A program made the position numbers and the translations under genes. This document shows, in pieces, positions 27,164-37,288 of a stretch of 64,000 bases of DNA (its first letter is position 1; every line of letters begins with the position of its first letter). The notes under the pieces were generated by a model. The model saw nothing but the letters and a program-made list of their open reading frames with translations. It was not told the DNA's origin and did no database searches. The DNA comes from Schinkia azotoformans LMG 9581 (lineage in GTDB: Bacteria; Bacillota; Bacilli; Bacillales; Bacillaceae_J): assembly GCF_000307855.1 (NCBI RefSeq), contig NZ_AJLR01000125.1, positions 22,136-86,135 on the forward strand, written 5' to 3'.

Positions 27164-27802
27164 ATGTCTTTTATTGAACAAATTAAAGGTCACCATTTAG
27201 ATATTCTAAGAGAGGTCGGAAATATCGGTGCCGGCAATGCCGCCACCGCGCTCTCAAAAATATTAGGGAAACGGGTTGATATGACCGTTCCTAATGTAAG
27301 AATTGTATCTTTTGATGAAATGATGGATATGGTTGGCGGAGCGGAAAATGTTATTGCGTCGATATTCCTTAGAATTGAGGGTGACGCACCAGGGAGCATA
27401 TACTTTATGCTTCCATTAGAGCAGGCAGAAAAATATATAGAATTAATGACAGGAGAAGAAAATTTCTCGTTTGATAATCCACCTTATCCTGAGTTATCCG
27501 TTTCTGCTCTGCAAGAACTTGGAAACATCCTTTCCGGCTCTTATTTATCTGCATTGTCAGACTTTACAAAACTAAACCTATACCCAACAGTGCCAGCATT
27601 AGGAATTGATATGGTAGGTGCGGTTCTTAGTTATGGATTAATGGAAGTTTCTCAAGTTAGTGATTATGTGATCGTCATTGATACAGCTGTTAGTGAACAA
27701 GAAGAAATTAAAGATAGTGTTAAGGGGCATTTTTTCCTTTTGTTAGATCCTGAATCATTTGAGAAAATATTCAGTGCGTTGGGAGTACCACTTGATGAAT
27801 GA
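27164..27802 (+). CDS. cheC: CheY-P phosphatase CheC
   Basis: Phosphatase of CheY-P that also forms an adaptation complex with CheD in Gram-positive bacteria. The 212-residue product has two active-site helices, [20 protein letters not shown] near residue 17 and [19 protein letters not shown] near residue 120, each with the Glu and Asn of the E-x2-N motif. The Shine-Dalgarno is weak (GAGGG within the cheW 3' end). It overlaps cheD by 8 bp. Confidence 0.96.
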   Translation: MSFIEQIKGHHLDILREVGNIGAGNAATALSKILGKRVDMTVPNVRIVSFDEMMDMVGGAENVIASIFLRIEGDAPGSIYFMLPLEQAEKYIELMTGEENFSFDNPPYPELSVSALQELGNILSGSYLSALSDFTKLNLYPTVPALGIDMVGAVLSYGLMEVSQVSDYVIVIDTAVSEQEEIKDSVKGHFFLLLDPESFEKIFSALGVPLDE

Positions 27803-28292
27803 CACAGTAAACATTATTAAGGTCGGGATCGCTGATATGAATGTAGTCCAATCGCCAAGTCTTATTCGCACATCAGGATTAGGGTCTTGCGTTGGAGTAG
27901 TTATTTATGATACCCAAAAAGAGATTGCTGGTCTTGTACATGTTATGCTTCCTGATTCATCTTTAGCTAAAGCAGATTCTATAAATATTGCAAAGTATGC
28001 AGATACTGGTATAGAGGAATTAATAAACAGATTAACTAAAATAGGTGCGAGAGTTACTAATTTAAAGGCGAAAATAGCGGGTGGGGCGCAGATGTTTCAA
28101 TTCTCTACTCAAAATGAGATGATGAGAATAGGACCTCGTAATGTAGAAGCGGTAAAAAAAGAACTGCAACGCTTTCGTATCCCGATTATAGCTGAAGATG
28201 TTGGGGGAAGTAGTGGGCGAACAATTGAGTTTAACCCAAGTACAAGAAAGCTAAATATTAGAACGGTGAATCAAGGGGTTAAAGATATTTAA
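27795..28292 (+). CDS. cheD: Chemoreceptor glutamine deamidase CheD
   Basis: Deamidates receptor glutamines and is regulated by CheC. The 165-residue product holds the catalytic Cys32 ([12 protein letters not shown]) and His49 (AGLVHVMLP) with the downstream KIAGGAQMF motif. The start is ATG 27795, inside the cheC 3' end and behind GGGAGT, giving the [15 protein letters not shown] start expected for Bacillus CheD; the frame is open farther upstream but only within cheC. Confidence 0.95.
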   Translation: MNDTVNIIKVGIADMNVVQSPSLIRTSGLGSCVGVVIYDTQKEIAGLVHVMLPDSSLAKADSINIAKYADTGIEELINRLTKIGARVTNLKAKIAGGAQMFQFSTQNEMMRIGPRNVEAVKKELQRFRIPIIAEDVGGSSGRTIEFNPSTRKLNIRTVNQGVKDI

Positions 28293-28333
28293 TACTATCA
28301 GAATTGTTGAAACGTCTTTGAAGGAGGATGACC

Positions 28334-29101
28334 ATGACGAGAATACCTTCCAATGAGGATCAGATATGGCAGAAGTGGATCAATAATAAGGATCCTCAAG
28401 CTGGTGATTCATTAATACGTCTATATATGCCTCTTGTTAGTTATCATGTACAAAGGATTTCTGTAGGATTACCTAAGAATGTAAATAGAGAAGATGTAAA
28501 AAGCTATGGTCTAATGGGATTATATGATGCTCTTGAAAAATTTGATCTTTCTAGAGATTTGAAATTTGATACTTATGCATCCTTTCGAATTAGAGGTGCC
28601 ATTTTGGATGGTCTTCGTAAGGAGGATTGGCTTCCTCGAAGTTTGCGGGAGAAAAATAAAAAAATTGAAGCCACCATCGAACGATTAGAACAAAGATTTA
28701 TGCGAAATGTTACAGTTGAAGAAATAGCAGCGGAAGTTGAAATGACTGAAGATGAAGTAAATAATGTGATTACAGAAGGTTTTTTCGCTAATATTTTATC
28801 CATTGATGAAAGCAATAAAGACTCTGATGAGAAAGAGGGATTAAGCTTTTCCATTCGTGATAAAAACAGTTTAACCCCTGAGGAGCATACGATAAAAGAG
28901 GAACTATACAATGAACTTGCCGATGCGATTGTCGAACTAAATGACAAAGAGCAACTTGTTGTAAGTTTATTTTATCACGAAGAATTGACACTTACTGAAA
29001 TTGGACAGGTCTTAGGTCTATCCACTTCAAGAATTTCGCAAATCCATTCTAAGGCTCTTTTTAAACTTCGCTCCTCATTAGGAAAAATCATGTCCATGTA
29101 A
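28334..29101 (+). CDS. sigD: RNA polymerase sigma factor SigD (FliA family)
   Basis: Alternative sigma factor that directs transcription of late flagellar, chemotaxis and autolysin genes. The 255-residue product has region 2 (YGLMGLYDALEKFDLSRDLK and FDTYASFRIRGAILDGLRKE), a region 3 segment, and region 4 with LTLTEIGQVLGLSTSRISQI and HSKALFKLR. An ATG at 28328 touches the AAGGAGG, so ATG 28334, six bases after it, is preferred. Its distal place in the long operon matches B. subtilis, where position sets SigD level. Confidence 0.97.
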   Translation: MTRIPSNEDQIWQKWINNKDPQAGDSLIRLYMPLVSYHVQRISVGLPKNVNREDVKSYGLMGLYDALEKFDLSRDLKFDTYASFRIRGAILDGLRKEDWLPRSLREKNKKIEATIERLEQRFMRNVTVEEIAAEVEMTEDEVNNVITEGFFANILSIDESNKDSDEKEGLSFSIRDKNSLTPEEHTIKEELYNELADAIVELNDKEQLVVSLFYHEELTLTEIGQVLGLSTSRISQIHSKALFKLRSSLGKIMSM

Positions 29102-29127
29102 TTATCCTTTACGAAGGAAGTGAGAAG

Positions 29128-29439
29128 ATGAGTTTAAAGCTTGTAGAGTTACAGGTTGCGCTTCCAAGAACACAGGATTTAGGGAAAATACAAGAACAAT
29201 TACAGCAAAAAGGTCAACTTGTGCAAGATCAGTTAGCTTCAGCACAACAAAAGGAAGATCTTGAAAAGCAAAAACAAGTAAACAAATATGATGAAACTAC
29301 AAAAAATAAACTTCAAAAAGATGGTCAAAATTCTAATGGTGCCTACGTCACAAATAAAAGAAAAAAGCAAAACAAACAAATGCATCCTGCTGAAGCACAT
29401 CACCCCTATAAAGGAAATCTAATAGATATAGAGGGATAA
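29128..29439 (+). CDS. Small hydrophilic protein of unknown function after sigD
   Basis: A 103-residue, highly charged, Gln/Lys-rich protein with no membrane segment or Cys. It begins MSLKLVELQVALPRTQDLGK and is largely predicted coiled coil (IQEQLQQKGQLVQDQLASAQ) through residue about 60, then basic (KRKKQNKQ), ending in the motif HHPYKGNLIDIEG. It starts at ATG behind GAAGGAAG, 26 bp after sigD and one base before swrB, so it is clearly part of the operon. B. subtilis has nothing obvious here. I recall similar short proteins in other Firmicutes but know no function. Confidence 0.75.
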   Translation: MSLKLVELQVALPRTQDLGKIQEQLQQKGQLVQDQLASAQQKEDLEKQKQVNKYDETTKNKLQKDGQNSNGAYVTNKRKKQNKQMHPAEAHHPYKGNLIDIEG

Positions 29440-29440
29440 A

Positions 29441-29887
29441 ATGTATCCATATATGCTTACAATCAGTTTTATCTTACATGTTTTCGCATTCTTTTGGATA
29501 TTCTTATTATCGATGCGTTTAAAACGTACAAATGAAATAGAAAAAAGGCAAGCGGAAATACAAAAAGAAATAGAAGATTTGTTTCAGTCATACCTGCTGG
29601 AGATGAAAGAAGAAAATGAAAAGTTGTTGAATTTGATTGATAAATCAAAACCACCTATAAATAAACGTGAAAAAGTGACTCAACAACCTTATCAAACTCA
29701 GGAAAAACCGAAGCCAAAAGAGTATACACCACCAATGCCTTCTGCTCAAGATCGTTTTGAGCAATCATTAAATTCCAAAGTGGTTTTACTTCATGAGCAG
29801 GGTTTTAAAGCAGAGGAAATTGCCCAAAAATTAAATAAAGGAAAAACTGAAATAGAGTTAATTCTTAAATTTAATGGGTCAAAATGA
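29441..29887 (+). CDS. swrB: Swarming motility protein SwrB-like
   Basis: In B. subtilis SwrB (YlxL) activates basal-body assembly at the FliPQR/FliG stage. This 148-residue protein has the same plan: an N-terminal transmembrane helix (about residues 4-24), a charged coiled-coil segment (EIEKRQAEIQKEIEDLFQSY), a proline-rich linker, and a C-terminal helix-turn-helix-like block EQGFKAEEIAQKLNKGKTEI followed by ELILKFNG. It is the last gene before rpsB. Identity rests on position, architecture and the C-terminal block. Confidence 0.82.
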   Translation: MYPYMLTISFILHVFAFFWIFLLSMRLKRTNEIEKRQAEIQKEIEDLFQSYLLEMKEENEKLLNLIDKSKPPINKREKVTQQPYQTQEKPKPKEYTPPMPSAQDRFEQSLNSKVVLLHEQGFKAEEIAQKLNKGKTEIELILKFNGSK

Positions 29888-29895
29888 TAAAAGAC

Positions 29896-29925
29896 TTGAT
29901 TTAGAGATGTGCAGTATGGTATAGT
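29896..29925 (+). promoter_or_regulatory. Candidate sigma-A promoter of rpsB
   Basis: TTGATT (29896-29901) and TATAGT (29920-29925) are separated by 18 bp, immediately after the swrB stop. This fits a strong promoter driving the ribosomal protein gene apart from the motility operon. No T-rich terminator is visible between swrB and this site. Confidence 0.55.
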
Positions 29926-29949
29926 AACTTTCGGTGTTAAATACACACG

Positions 29950-30009
29950 TCCGTTGATTAAAATATAGGTGCTGCAAATGCAGTCATATTTTAAAATGAT
30001 GCGAACGGA
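29950..30009 (+). promoter_or_regulatory. Nested stem-loop in the rpsB leader
   Basis: The leader can fold into a long hairpin: outer TCCGTT (29950-29955) with AACGGA (30004-30009), a middle AT-rich stem of ATTAAAATAT with ATATTTTAAAAT, and an apical CTGCA-AA-TGCAG. It ends at a first GGAGG; the true Shine-Dalgarno (TAGGAGG, about 30025-30031) follows. This looks like an autoregulatory ribosomal-protein leader (target of S2), by inference. Confidence 0.45.
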
Positions 30010-30039
30010 GGAAATAAAACCATTTAGGAGGAAAAAAGA

Positions 30040-30747
30040 ATGTCAGTAATTTCAATGAAGCAATTATTAGAAGCTGGTGTACATTTTGGACACCAAACAC
30101 GCAGATGGAATCCTAAGATGAAGCGTTACATCTTCACAGAGCGTAACGGCATCTACATCATCGACTTGCAAAAAACAGTTAAAAAAGTTGAAGAAGCTTT
30201 CAACTTCATGAAAGAAGTAGCTGCAAATGGTGGAACAATTCTTTTTGTAGGTACTAAAAAGCAAGCTCAAGATTCTGTTAAGGAAGAAGCAGAACGCAGT
30301 GGACAATACTTCGTTAACCAACGCTGGTTAGGTGGTACTTTAACAAACTTTGAAACAATCCAAAAACGTATTGCACGCCTTAAAGAAATTGAAACAATGC
30401 GTGAAGATGGAACATTTGATGTATTGCCAAAGAAAGAAGTAGTTAACCTAAATAAAGAATTAGAGCGTCTTGAGAAGTTCTTAGGCGGAATTAAGGAAAT
30501 GAAACAGATCCCTGATTGCTTATTCATTATCGACCCTCGTAAAGAGCGTATCGCAGTTGCTGAAGCTCACAAATTAAACATTCCAATTGTGGCAATTGTT
30601 GATACAAACTGTGATCCAGATGAAATCGATTATGTAATTCCTGGTAACGATGATGCAATTCGCGCTGTTAAGCTTTTAACTGCAAAAATGGCTGATGCTA
30701 TTATCGAAGCTAAACAAGGTGAAGAAGTAGCAACTCCTGCTGAATAA
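30040..30747 (+). CDS. rpsB: 30S ribosomal protein S2
   Basis: Small-subunit ribosomal protein of 235 residues, the usual Bacillus length. Diagnostic blocks are [56 protein letters not shown] and [15 protein letters not shown], followed by [23 protein letters not shown] start behind TAGGAGG. It is followed by a dispersed repeat and a terminator before tsf, so tsf is probably reached by readthrough. Confidence 0.99.
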   Translation: MSVISMKQLLEAGVHFGHQTRRWNPKMKRYIFTERNGIYIIDLQKTVKKVEEAFNFMKEVAANGGTILFVGTKKQAQDSVKEEAERSGQYFVNQRWLGGTLTNFETIQKRIARLKEIETMREDGTFDVLPKKEVVNLNKELERLEKFLGGIKEMKQIPDCLFIIDPRKERIAVAEAHKLNIPIVAIVDTNCDPDEIDYVIPGNDDAIRAVKLLTAKMADAIIEAKQGEEVATPAE

Positions 30748-30750
30748 TAA

Positions 30751-30801
30751 GAAAAGCGGAAGTGCCCGTTTTTGGAGTCGCTGGGTGCTGGAACTGGACA
30801 T
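30751..30801 (-). repeat. Dispersed intergenic repeat, copy D (reverse orientation)
   Basis: Three bases after the rpsB stop. Read on the - strand it is TGTCCAGTTCCAGCACCCAG followed by CGACT, a shortened centre, and GGGCACTTCCGCTTTTC. It aligns with copies at 43449-43511, 53254-53315 and (reverse) 60050-60107, but lacks the central ACTTCGCT part. Confidence 0.65.
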
Positions 30802-30813
30802 AGAAGTAATTAT

Positions 30814-30851
30814 AAAGGTGATAAGAGGGACATGCCTTTTATCACCTTTTT
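30814..30851 (+). terminator. Rho-independent terminator between rpsB and tsf
   Basis: Perfect 11-bp stem AAAGGTGATAA / TTATCACCTTT (30814-30824 and 30839-30849) with a T tail. No convincing tsf promoter follows, so partial termination could set the S2 to EF-Ts ratio. Confidence 0.75.
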
Positions 30852-30907
30852 AAAAACATTCACAAAATAAAATGGGTATACATAACTAATCTTAAGGAGG
30901 ATTCAAC

Positions 30908-31792
30908 ATGGCAGTTACTGCACAAATGGTAAAAGAGCTACGTGAAAAAACAGGTGCTGGAATGCTTGATTGTAAAAAAGCACTTACAGAAACGAATGGT
31001 GATATGGATAAAGCAATTGACTTTCTTCGTGAGAAAGGGATCGCTAAAGCTGCAAATAAAGCAGACCGTATTGCTGCTGAAGGTACAACTTCAGTATTAA
31101 CTAATGGTAATAAAGCAGTTATTTTAGAAGTAAACGCTGAAACAGATTTCGTTGCTAAAAATGATGCTTTCAAACAATTAGTGTCAGAGCTTGGTGAACA
31201 TTTATTATCCGAGCAACCAGCTACACTTGAAGAAGCATTAACTCAAAGCTTAAATGGAAATGGTCCCGCTCTAGAGGAACATATTAATGCTGCAATTGCA
31301 AAAATCGGTGAGAAGATCTCATTACGCCGCTTCCAATTGGTTGACAAAGAAGATAGCGATGTTTTCGGTGTTTACCTACATATGGGAGGACGTATTGGTG
31401 TGTTATCAGTGCTAGCTGGTACTAATGATGCAGATGTAGCAAAAGATGTATCAATGCATATTGCTGCTGTAAACCCACGTTATATTACACGTGATGAAGT
31501 TCCTGCAGAAGTATCAAACCATGAGCGTGAAGTTTTAACACAGCAAGCCCTTAACGAAGGCAAACCTGCAAACATCGTTGAGAAAATGGTTGAAGGCCGT
31601 CTAGGTAAATTCTTCGAAGAAATTTGCTTACTAGATCAAGCTTTCGTTAAAGACCCAGATCAAAAAGTTGGCAAATATGTTCAATCTAAAGGTGCTTCTG
31701 TAAAATCATTCATTCGCTATGAAGTAGGAGAAGGAATGGAAAAACGTCAAGAAAACTTTGCAGAAGAAGTAATGAACCAAATCAAAAAATAA
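30908..31792 (+). CDS. tsf: Elongation factor Ts
   Basis: Guanine nucleotide exchange factor for EF-Tu. The 294-residue product has the N-terminal UBA-like module ([20 protein letters not shown]), the [10 protein letters not shown]-Tu contact motif at about residue 80, and two core subdomains. ATG start behind AAGGAGG. It follows rpsB as in nearly all bacteria and is closed by its own terminator. Confidence 0.99.
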   Translation: MAVTAQMVKELREKTGAGMLDCKKALTETNGDMDKAIDFLREKGIAKAANKADRIAAEGTTSVLTNGNKAVILEVNAETDFVAKNDAFKQLVSELGEHLLSEQPATLEEALTQSLNGNGPALEEHINAAIAKIGEKISLRRFQLVDKEDSDVFGVYLHMGGRIGVLSVLAGTNDADVAKDVSMHIAAVNPRYITRDEVPAEVSNHEREVLTQQALNEGKPANIVEKMVEGRLGKFFEEICLLDQAFVKDPDQKVGKYVQSKGASVKSFIRYEVGEGMEKRQENFAEEVMNQIKK

Positions 31793-31803
31793 TGGCAATT
31801 ATG

Positions 31804-31831
31804 TAGGGAACACATCGTGTTCCCTATTTTT
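31804..31831 (+). terminator. Rho-independent terminator of tsf
   Basis: Perfect 10-bp stem TAGGGAACAC / GTGTTCCCTA with a 3-nt loop, then TTTTT, 12 bp after the tsf stop. Confidence 0.9.
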
Positions 31832-31871
31832 AGAAAGACGGAAGAAACGATTTTTCAACTTGGAGGTAGTC

Positions 31872-32594
31872 ATGACTAATCCGAAGTATAGACGTGTTGT
31901 ATTAAAATTAAGTGGTGAAGCCCTTGCAGGTGAAAAAGGGTTTGGGATTGACCCAGCTGTCATCAATAGCGTTGCTAAGCAAGTCAAGGAAATAGCTGAG
32001 ATGGATGTTGAAGTAGCGGTTGTTGTTGGCGGCGGGAATATTTGGCGTGGTAAAATAGGCAGTGAAATGGGAATGGATCGCGCAACGGCTGATTACATGG
32101 GCATGCTTGCAACTTGTATGAATTCTTTAGCACTTCAAGATAGTTTAGAGAGCATGGGAATTCAAACTCGTGTCCAAACATCTATAGAAATGCGTCAAGT
32201 TGCAGAGCCGTACATTAGAAGAAAAGCGATCCGGCATTTAGAAAAGAAACGTGTTGTTATTTTTGCTGCTGGTACGGGAAATCCTTATTTTTCAACGGAT
32301 ACGACTGCAGCACTACGAGCTGCCGAAATAGAGGCAGATGTGATCTTAATGGCTAAGAATAATGTTGATGGTGTCTATAGTGCAGATCCTACTATTGATA
32401 AAAATGCAGTTAAATATGAGACTCTCTCTTATTTGGATGTAATTAAAGAAGGATTAGCCGTTATGGATTCTACTGCATCATCGTTATGTATGGATAATAA
32501 TATTCCATTAATCGTATTCTCAATCATGGAAGAAGGAAATATTAAACGTGCAGTTTGCGGCGAAAATATAGGAACGATTGTAAAGGGGAAATAA
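31872..32594 (+). CDS. pyrH: UMP kinase
   Basis: Phosphorylates UMP to UDP with ATP in pyrimidine nucleotide synthesis. The 240-residue amino acid kinase-fold protein has [31 protein letters not shown] and [19 protein letters not shown], and [12 protein letters not shown] 31872 follows GGAGG; translation from 31860 would start inside that site. It is three bases from frr, the conserved pyrH-frr pair. Confidence 0.98.
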   Translation: MTNPKYRRVVLKLSGEALAGEKGFGIDPAVINSVAKQVKEIAEMDVEVAVVVGGGNIWRGKIGSEMGMDRATADYMGMLATCMNSLALQDSLESMGIQTRVQTSIEMRQVAEPYIRRKAIRHLEKKRVVIFAAGTGNPYFSTDTTAALRAAEIEADVILMAKNNVDGVYSADPTIDKNAVKYETLSYLDVIKEGLAVMDSTASSLCMDNNIPLIVFSIMEEGNIKRAVCGENIGTIVKGK

Positions 32595-32597
32595 GTA

Positions 32598-33155
32598 ATG
32601 GGACAAACAGTTATTAAAAACACTAAAGAAAAAATGAATAAAGCCATTCAAGCATTCAAACGTGAATTAGCTACTGTTCGTGCAGGAAGAGCAAACCCAT
32701 CGCTACTAGACAGAGTATCAGTAAATTATTATGGTGCACCAACACCACTAAATCAATTATCTTCTATTACTGTTCCAGAGGCACGCCTTTTAGTAATCCA
32801 ACCATACGATAAATCAGTTTTAAATGATATCGAAAAGGCAATTTTAAAGGCTGATCTAGGACTTAACCCTTCAAATGACGGAACCATTATTCGAATTGCA
32901 ATTCCAGCGTTAACAGAGGAGCGTCGCAAGTCATTAGCTAAAGATGTTAAGGCAATGGCAGAGGATGCAAAAATTGCTATTAGAAATGTTCGTCGTGATG
33001 CCAATGATGACTTGAAGAAGTTAGAAAAAGATGGACAGATTACCGAAGATGAACTTCGTAGTTTTTCTGACGATGTTCAAAAAGAAACTGATAACCATGT
33101 AAAAGAAATTGATAATATTACAAAAGAAAAAGAAAAAGAAATAATGGAAGTTTAG
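32598..33155 (+). CDS. frr: Ribosome recycling factor
   Basis: Splits post-termination ribosomes together with EF-G. The 185-residue product is the usual length, with REL-type core: [20 protein letters not shown], the [15 protein letters not shown] loop and a [20 protein letters not shown] segment. ATG behind AAAGGGG, overlapping the pyrH 3' end. A terminator follows. Confidence 0.98.
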   Translation: MGQTVIKNTKEKMNKAIQAFKRELATVRAGRANPSLLDRVSVNYYGAPTPLNQLSSITVPEARLLVIQPYDKSVLNDIEKAILKADLGLNPSNDGTIIRIAIPALTEERRKSLAKDVKAMAEDAKIAIRNVRRDANDDLKKLEKDGQITEDELRSFSDDVQKETDNHVKEIDNITKEKEKEIMEV

Positions 33156-33186
33156 ACCAATTCACGATACAATATTATTTACAAAG

Positions 33187-33220
33187 AAACCCTCTTATCA
33201 TTCAATCAGGGGGTTTTTTT
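33187..33220 (+). terminator. Rho-independent terminator of frr
   Basis: Stem AAACCCTCT / AGGGGGTTT (one G-U pair) with a 12-nt loop and a long T tail, 31 bp after the frr stop. Confidence 0.85.
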
Positions 33221-33261
33221 ACTATGACGTAATTCAAAAAAAGTTTAGGTGGAGGATCCGA

Positions 33262-34038
33262 ATGCTCGATAAGTTCTCATTAAAAAAGAAAAAAAAAGAA
33301 GCCAGCGCTTCAAATTATTCCAAAGAACATATTGATCTTTCTTCCGTACCTAGTCACATTGCTATCATTATGGATGGAAATGGCCGTTGGGCAAAAAAAA
33401 GAGGTCTCCCTCGTATAGCCGGTCACCATGAAGGAATGAAAGTAGTTCGGAAAATAGTTAAAGCTTCTAATGAAATTGGAGTTAAAGCATTAACTCTTTA
33501 CGCGTTTTCGACAGAAAATTGGAAAAGGCCGAAATCGGAAGTTGAATATTTAATGAGACTGCCTGAAGAATTTTTAGGATCATTCTTACCTGAATTGGTT
33601 GCAGAAAATGTCCAAGTGCGTGTTATGGGAAATAAAGAACAATTACCAGCCCATACATTACGGGCCATCAATAAAGCTATGAATGATACAAAAGAAAACG
33701 ATGGGTTAATTTTAAATTTTGCATTAAATTATGGAAGCCGCTTTGAAATAATTGAAGGTATTAAGCAAATCATAAAAGATACGAATAATGGTAAACTAAG
33801 CGTCGATGATATTAATGAAGAGCTATTTTCGGAGTATTTAATGAGCTCTGACTTAGCTGAACCGGATTTATTAATTCGGACTAGTGGAGAGGTACGTCTA
33901 AGTAATTTTATGCTGTGGCAGTTAGCATATGCCGAATTTTGGTTTACCGAAGTATTATGGCCCGATTTTGAGGAAAAAAATTTTTATCAAGCGATCGTAG
34001 AATATCAACGTCGTGGCCGGAGGTTTGGTGGCGTCTAA
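33262..34038 (+). CDS. uppS: Undecaprenyl (isoprenyl) diphosphate synthase
   Basis: cis-Prenyltransferase that makes the C55 lipid carrier for peptidoglycan and teichoic acids. The 258-residue product has catalytic Asp38 in IAIIMDGNGRWAKKRG, then GHHEGMKVVRKI, TLYAFSTENWKRP and the C-terminal DLLIRTSGEVRLSNFMLWQL. A Lys-rich N-terminal tail (KKKKKEASAS) is a common Bacillus feature. ATG behind GGTGGAGG. It starts a uppS-cdsA-dxr-rseP lipid/envelope run. Confidence 0.97.
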   Translation: MLDKFSLKKKKKEASASNYSKEHIDLSSVPSHIAIIMDGNGRWAKKRGLPRIAGHHEGMKVVRKIVKASNEIGVKALTLYAFSTENWKRPKSEVEYLMRLPEEFLGSFLPELVAENVQVRVMGNKEQLPAHTLRAINKAMNDTKENDGLILNFALNYGSRFEIIEGIKQIIKDTNNGKLSVDDINEELFSEYLMSSDLAEPDLLIRTSGEVRLSNFMLWQLAYAEFWFTEVLWPDFEEKNFYQAIVEYQRRGRRFGGV

Positions 34039-34057
34039 ATAAAAGTGAGGAACTAAA

Positions 34058-34846
34058 ATGAAAACTAGAATACTGACAGCAATTATTGCAGCAGCCATTT
34101 TTTTACCGCTGGTTATTATTGGGGAAACCCCATTTGTTATTTTAGTGTACCTTTTAGGTACAATTGCCTTGAAGGAATTATTAAGGATGAAAAAAATTCG
34201 GGTGTTATCATTACCTGGTTTAATCGGATTTATATTTCTATGGGTATTGTTAATTCCCCATTCATTTTTAATCGAAAGCGTGGGTGCCAACTTTTCCAAA
34301 ATTGAAGCGGCTCTTATTGTTGTAATGCTGCTGTTGATCTACACCGTCATTTCGAAAAATGAGTTTACATTTGATGATGCTGGATTCATCATTTTATCGA
34401 CTGTATACGTTGGCGTTGGATTTTATTATTTAATCGAAACAAGAATGGCTGGGTTATCCTACGTCTTTTTTGCATTATTTGTCATTTGGGCAACGGACTC
34501 TGGCGCATACTTTATTGGGAGAGCATTTGGGAAAAGAAAGCTTTGGCCTGAAATTAGTCCGAATAAGACGGTAGCAGGCTTTGTTGGCGGAGTTTTGTCT
34601 GCACTATTGGTAGGGTTAATTTTTCAAATCGTAAGTCCGTTGCATCCTTCTTTACTTTTTGTATTGGTCGTAACGGTTGTTACCTCCCTCTTTGGTCAGA
34701 TGGGTGACCTGGTTGAATCTGCTTTAAAAAGACATTTTACAGTAAAGGATTCAGGTCATATCCTTCCTGGCCATGGCGGAATTTTGGACAGGTTTGATAG
34801 TCTTCTTTTTGTTTTACCGATACTTCATTTTTTACAGTTCATTTAG
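34058..34846 (+). CDS. cdsA: Phosphatidate cytidylyltransferase CdsA
   Basis: Integral membrane enzyme that makes CDP-diacylglycerol from phosphatidate and CTP, the branch point of phospholipid synthesis. The 262-residue product has about eight hydrophobic segments and the CDS signature near the C-terminus: [20 protein letters not shown] followed by [14 protein letters not shown] behind GTGAGG. dxr follows 13 bp later. Confidence 0.97.
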   Translation: MKTRILTAIIAAAIFLPLVIIGETPFVILVYLLGTIALKELLRMKKIRVLSLPGLIGFIFLWVLLIPHSFLIESVGANFSKIEAALIVVMLLLIYTVISKNEFTFDDAGFIILSTVYVGVGFYYLIETRMAGLSYVFFALFVIWATDSGAYFIGRAFGKRKLWPEISPNKTVAGFVGGVLSALLVGLIFQIVSPLHPSLLFVLVVTVVTSLFGQMGDLVESALKRHFTVKDSGHILPGHGGILDRFDSLLFVLPILHFLQFI

Positions 34847-34859
34847 GATGGGAGCAACT

Positions 34860-36005
34860 ATGAAAAAAATAAGTTTACTCGGTGCAACTGGATCCATTGG
34901 AACGCAAACATTAGATGTGATCAAGCTGCATCCAGATCAATTTACATTAGAAGCAATTTCAATTGGGAAAAATTTAACATTGGGTTTGGATATCATTCAT
35001 ACATATATACCAAAGGTTGTTTCAGTTATCGATAAAGAAAGCTATGAATATTTACAGTCAAGGGTTCCCGATAATGTGAAAGTTGTTTATGGTGATGAGG
35101 GATTAATTGAAGTTGCAGCGAATGTCGAATCACAGGTTGTTGTAAATGCTGTTATGGGAAGCGTGGGCTTAAAGCCTACATTAAAGGCGATTGAAGCAGG
35201 AAAAACGATGGCCATTGCCAATAAAGAAACTTTAGTCACAGCTGGTCACCTTGTAATGGGGGCAGCTAAAACTCATAATGTTCACATATTGCCTGTGGAC
35301 AGTGAACATTCTGCTATTTTTCAATGCTTGAATGGTGAAGATAAAAAAGCTTTGGAACGAATCATATTAACAGCTTCTGGCGGAAGTTTCCGTGATCGAA
35401 CCCGGTCAGAACTGAAGGATGTGACAGTAGAATCTGCTCTTAACCATCCAAATTGGTCGATGGGAGCTAAGATTACCATTGATTCTGCAACTATGATGAA
35501 TAAGGGCTTGGAGGTAATTGAGGCACACTGGTTATTTGACATGCCTTATGAACAAATTGATGTAGTTCTACATAGGGAAAGTATTATTCATTCATTGGTA
35601 GAATTCCAAGATACTAGTATGATTGCACAAATTGGTTCTCCCGATATGAGAGTACCTATCCAATATGCCTTAACATATCCCGTAAGACTTGCACTACCTC
35701 TTTCTAAAAGGTTAAACTTAATTGAGGTAGGAAAACTTCATTTTGAAGAAGCCAACCTAGAAAGATTCCGCTGTTTACAATTTGCCTATGATGCTGGAAA
35801 AGTTGGCGGAACAATGACAACTGTACTTAATGCAGCAAATGAAGAAGCTGTACAGCTTTTTCTAAATAGACAAATCAGTTTCTTGGATATCGAGGCGTAC
35901 ATTGAAAAGGCTCTTGAACAACATATTCCTATTAAGAACCCTGATTTAGATACAATCGTAGCGGTTGATCAGGAAACAAGAAAATTTGTAAATACATTAA
36001 TCTGA
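34860..36005 (+). CDS. dxr: 1-deoxy-D-xylulose 5-phosphate reductoisomerase
   Basis: Second step of the MEP isoprenoid pathway: DXP to 2-C-methyl-D-erythritol 4-phosphate with NADPH. The 381-residue product has the Rossmann motif [32 protein letters not shown], the metal-site [24 protein letters not shown] and a helical C-terminus. ATG 34860 follows GGGAG; the frame is open upstream only inside cdsA. It supplies precursor for the UppS product, fitting the neighbourhood. Confidence 0.97.
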   Translation: MKKISLLGATGSIGTQTLDVIKLHPDQFTLEAISIGKNLTLGLDIIHTYIPKVVSVIDKESYEYLQSRVPDNVKVVYGDEGLIEVAANVESQVVVNAVMGSVGLKPTLKAIEAGKTMAIANKETLVTAGHLVMGAAKTHNVHILPVDSEHSAIFQCLNGEDKKALERIILTASGGSFRDRTRSELKDVTVESALNHPNWSMGAKITIDSATMMNKGLEVIEAHWLFDMPYEQIDVVLHRESIIHSLVEFQDTSMIAQIGSPDMRVPIQYALTYPVRLALPLSKRLNLIEVGKLHFEEANLERFRCLQFAYDAGKVGGTMTTVLNAANEEAVQLFLNRQISFLDIEAYIEKALEQHIPIKNPDLDTIVAVDQETRKFVNTLI

Positions 36006-36037
36006 AGTAGGACACTAAAAAAAAGGTGGTTTTTCAT

Positions 36038-37288
36038 TTGAACACGGTAATTGCATTCATCATTATTTTTGGAGCGCTAGTTTTTTTTCATGAACTTGGG
36101 CATTTAGTATTTGCAAAACGCGCTGGAATGCTTTGTCGTGAATTTGCAATCGGCTTTGGACCAAAGGTATTTTCATTCCGCTCTAATGAAACACTTTATA
36201 CAATCCGATTATTACCACTAGGGGGATTTGTCAGGGTAGCTGGGGAAGATCCAGAATTAGTAGAAATAAAACCAGGCTATAATATCGGTTTAGTCTTCGG
36301 GCATAATGATAAAGTTACGAAAATAATTGTAAACAATAAAACAAAATATCCGAATGCAAAAGTAATAGAAGTTGAACAAATTGATCTTGTACATAAATTG
36401 TCCATTTCTGGTTTTGAACAAGATGATGACGGGTTGCAAACATTCCAAATTGACGAAAGAGCTATGCTTGTTGTTGATGATCAAGAAACGCAGATTGCTC
36501 CATATAATAGGCAATTTGCGTCAAAAACAGTTCCGCAAAGGGCAATGCAAATTTTTGCAGGACCGATGATGAACTTCATTTTAGCATTAGTCTTATTTGT
36601 CATTTTAGGTACGCTAGTTGGAACACCGGTGAAAGAACCAATTTTAGGTGAGTTAACGAGCGATGGCTCTGCGATTGAGTCTGGTTTAAAACAAGGGGAC
36701 AGAGTGCTATCCATTGATAACCAAGAAATCGTAAATTGGGAGGAAATGGTTAAAATTATCCAACAAAATGGCGATCAGGAACTGCTGTTTTCAATCGAAC
36801 GCGGTGGTCAACAATTGGAAATTCCCGTTACTCCAAAGGTTAGAGATGGTGAAAAAATTGGATTTATTGGCGTCTACCCATCTGTTGAAAAGTCAGTTTT
36901 AGGTTCCGTTACTTACGGTTTTGAACAAACCTACTTTTGGACAAAACAAATACTCGTTGGCTTAAGTCAGCTTATTGTCGGCCAATTTTCAATTGACGAT
37001 TTATCTGGCCCTGTTGGTATATACAGTCTCACAGATGAAGTAGCCCAAACAGGAATTTACAACTTAATGCGATGGGCATCTATCTTGAGCATTAACCTCG
37101 GAATCGTAAATTTATTGCCTCTTCCAGCACTTGATGGAGGTCGGCTTATCTTTATAGGCATTGAGGCTGTGCGCGGAAAACCAGTCGATCCGCAAAAGGA
37201 AGGGATTGTCCATTTTATCGGCTTTGCCCTACTAATGCTGTTAATGTTGGTAGTTACTTGGAATGATATTCAAAGGTATTTTCTATAA
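36038..37288 (+). CDS. rseP: Site-2 metalloprotease RseP/RasP
   Basis: Intramembrane zinc protease that cleaves anti-sigma factors such as RsiW and signal-peptide remnants. The 416-residue product has HELGH at residues 18-22 in the first transmembrane helix, a PDZ domain near residues 195-270 ([18 protein letters not shown]), and the third zinc ligand in [14 protein letters not shown] take TTG 36038 as start, behind AAAGGTGG; a GTG at 36026 lies inside that site. No terminator separates it from dxr. Confidence 0.95.
   Translation: MNTVIAFIIIFGALVFFHELGHLVFAKRAGMLCREFAIGFGPKVFSFRSNETLYTIRLLPLGGFVRVAGEDPELVEIKPGYNIGLVFGHNDKVTKIIVNNKTKYPNAKVIEVEQIDLVHKLSISGFEQDDDGLQTFQIDERAMLVVDDQETQIAPYNRQFASKTVPQRAMQIFAGPMMNFILALVLFVILGTLVGTPVKEPILGELTSDGSAIESGLKQGDRVLSIDNQEIVNWEEMVKIIQQNGDQELLFSIERGGQQLEIPVTPKVRDGEKIGFIGVYPSVEKSVLGSVTYGFEQTYFWTKQILVGLSQLIVGQFSIDDLSGPVGIYSLTDEVAQTGIYNLMRWASILSINLGIVNLLPLPALDGGRLIFIGIEAVRGKPVDPQKEGIVHFIGFALLMLLMLVVTWNDIQRYFL

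Noticed and set aside
30852..30907. Promoter for tsf (TTCACA and TATACA)
   Set aside because: The spacer would be only 12 bp; transcription from rpsB through the terminator is a simpler explanation.
34773..34859. N-terminal extension of dxr into cdsA
   Set aside because: The extension duplicates the cdsA 3' end in another frame and precedes the GGGAG ribosome site at the ATG 34860; the NADPH-binding start fits the later ATG.
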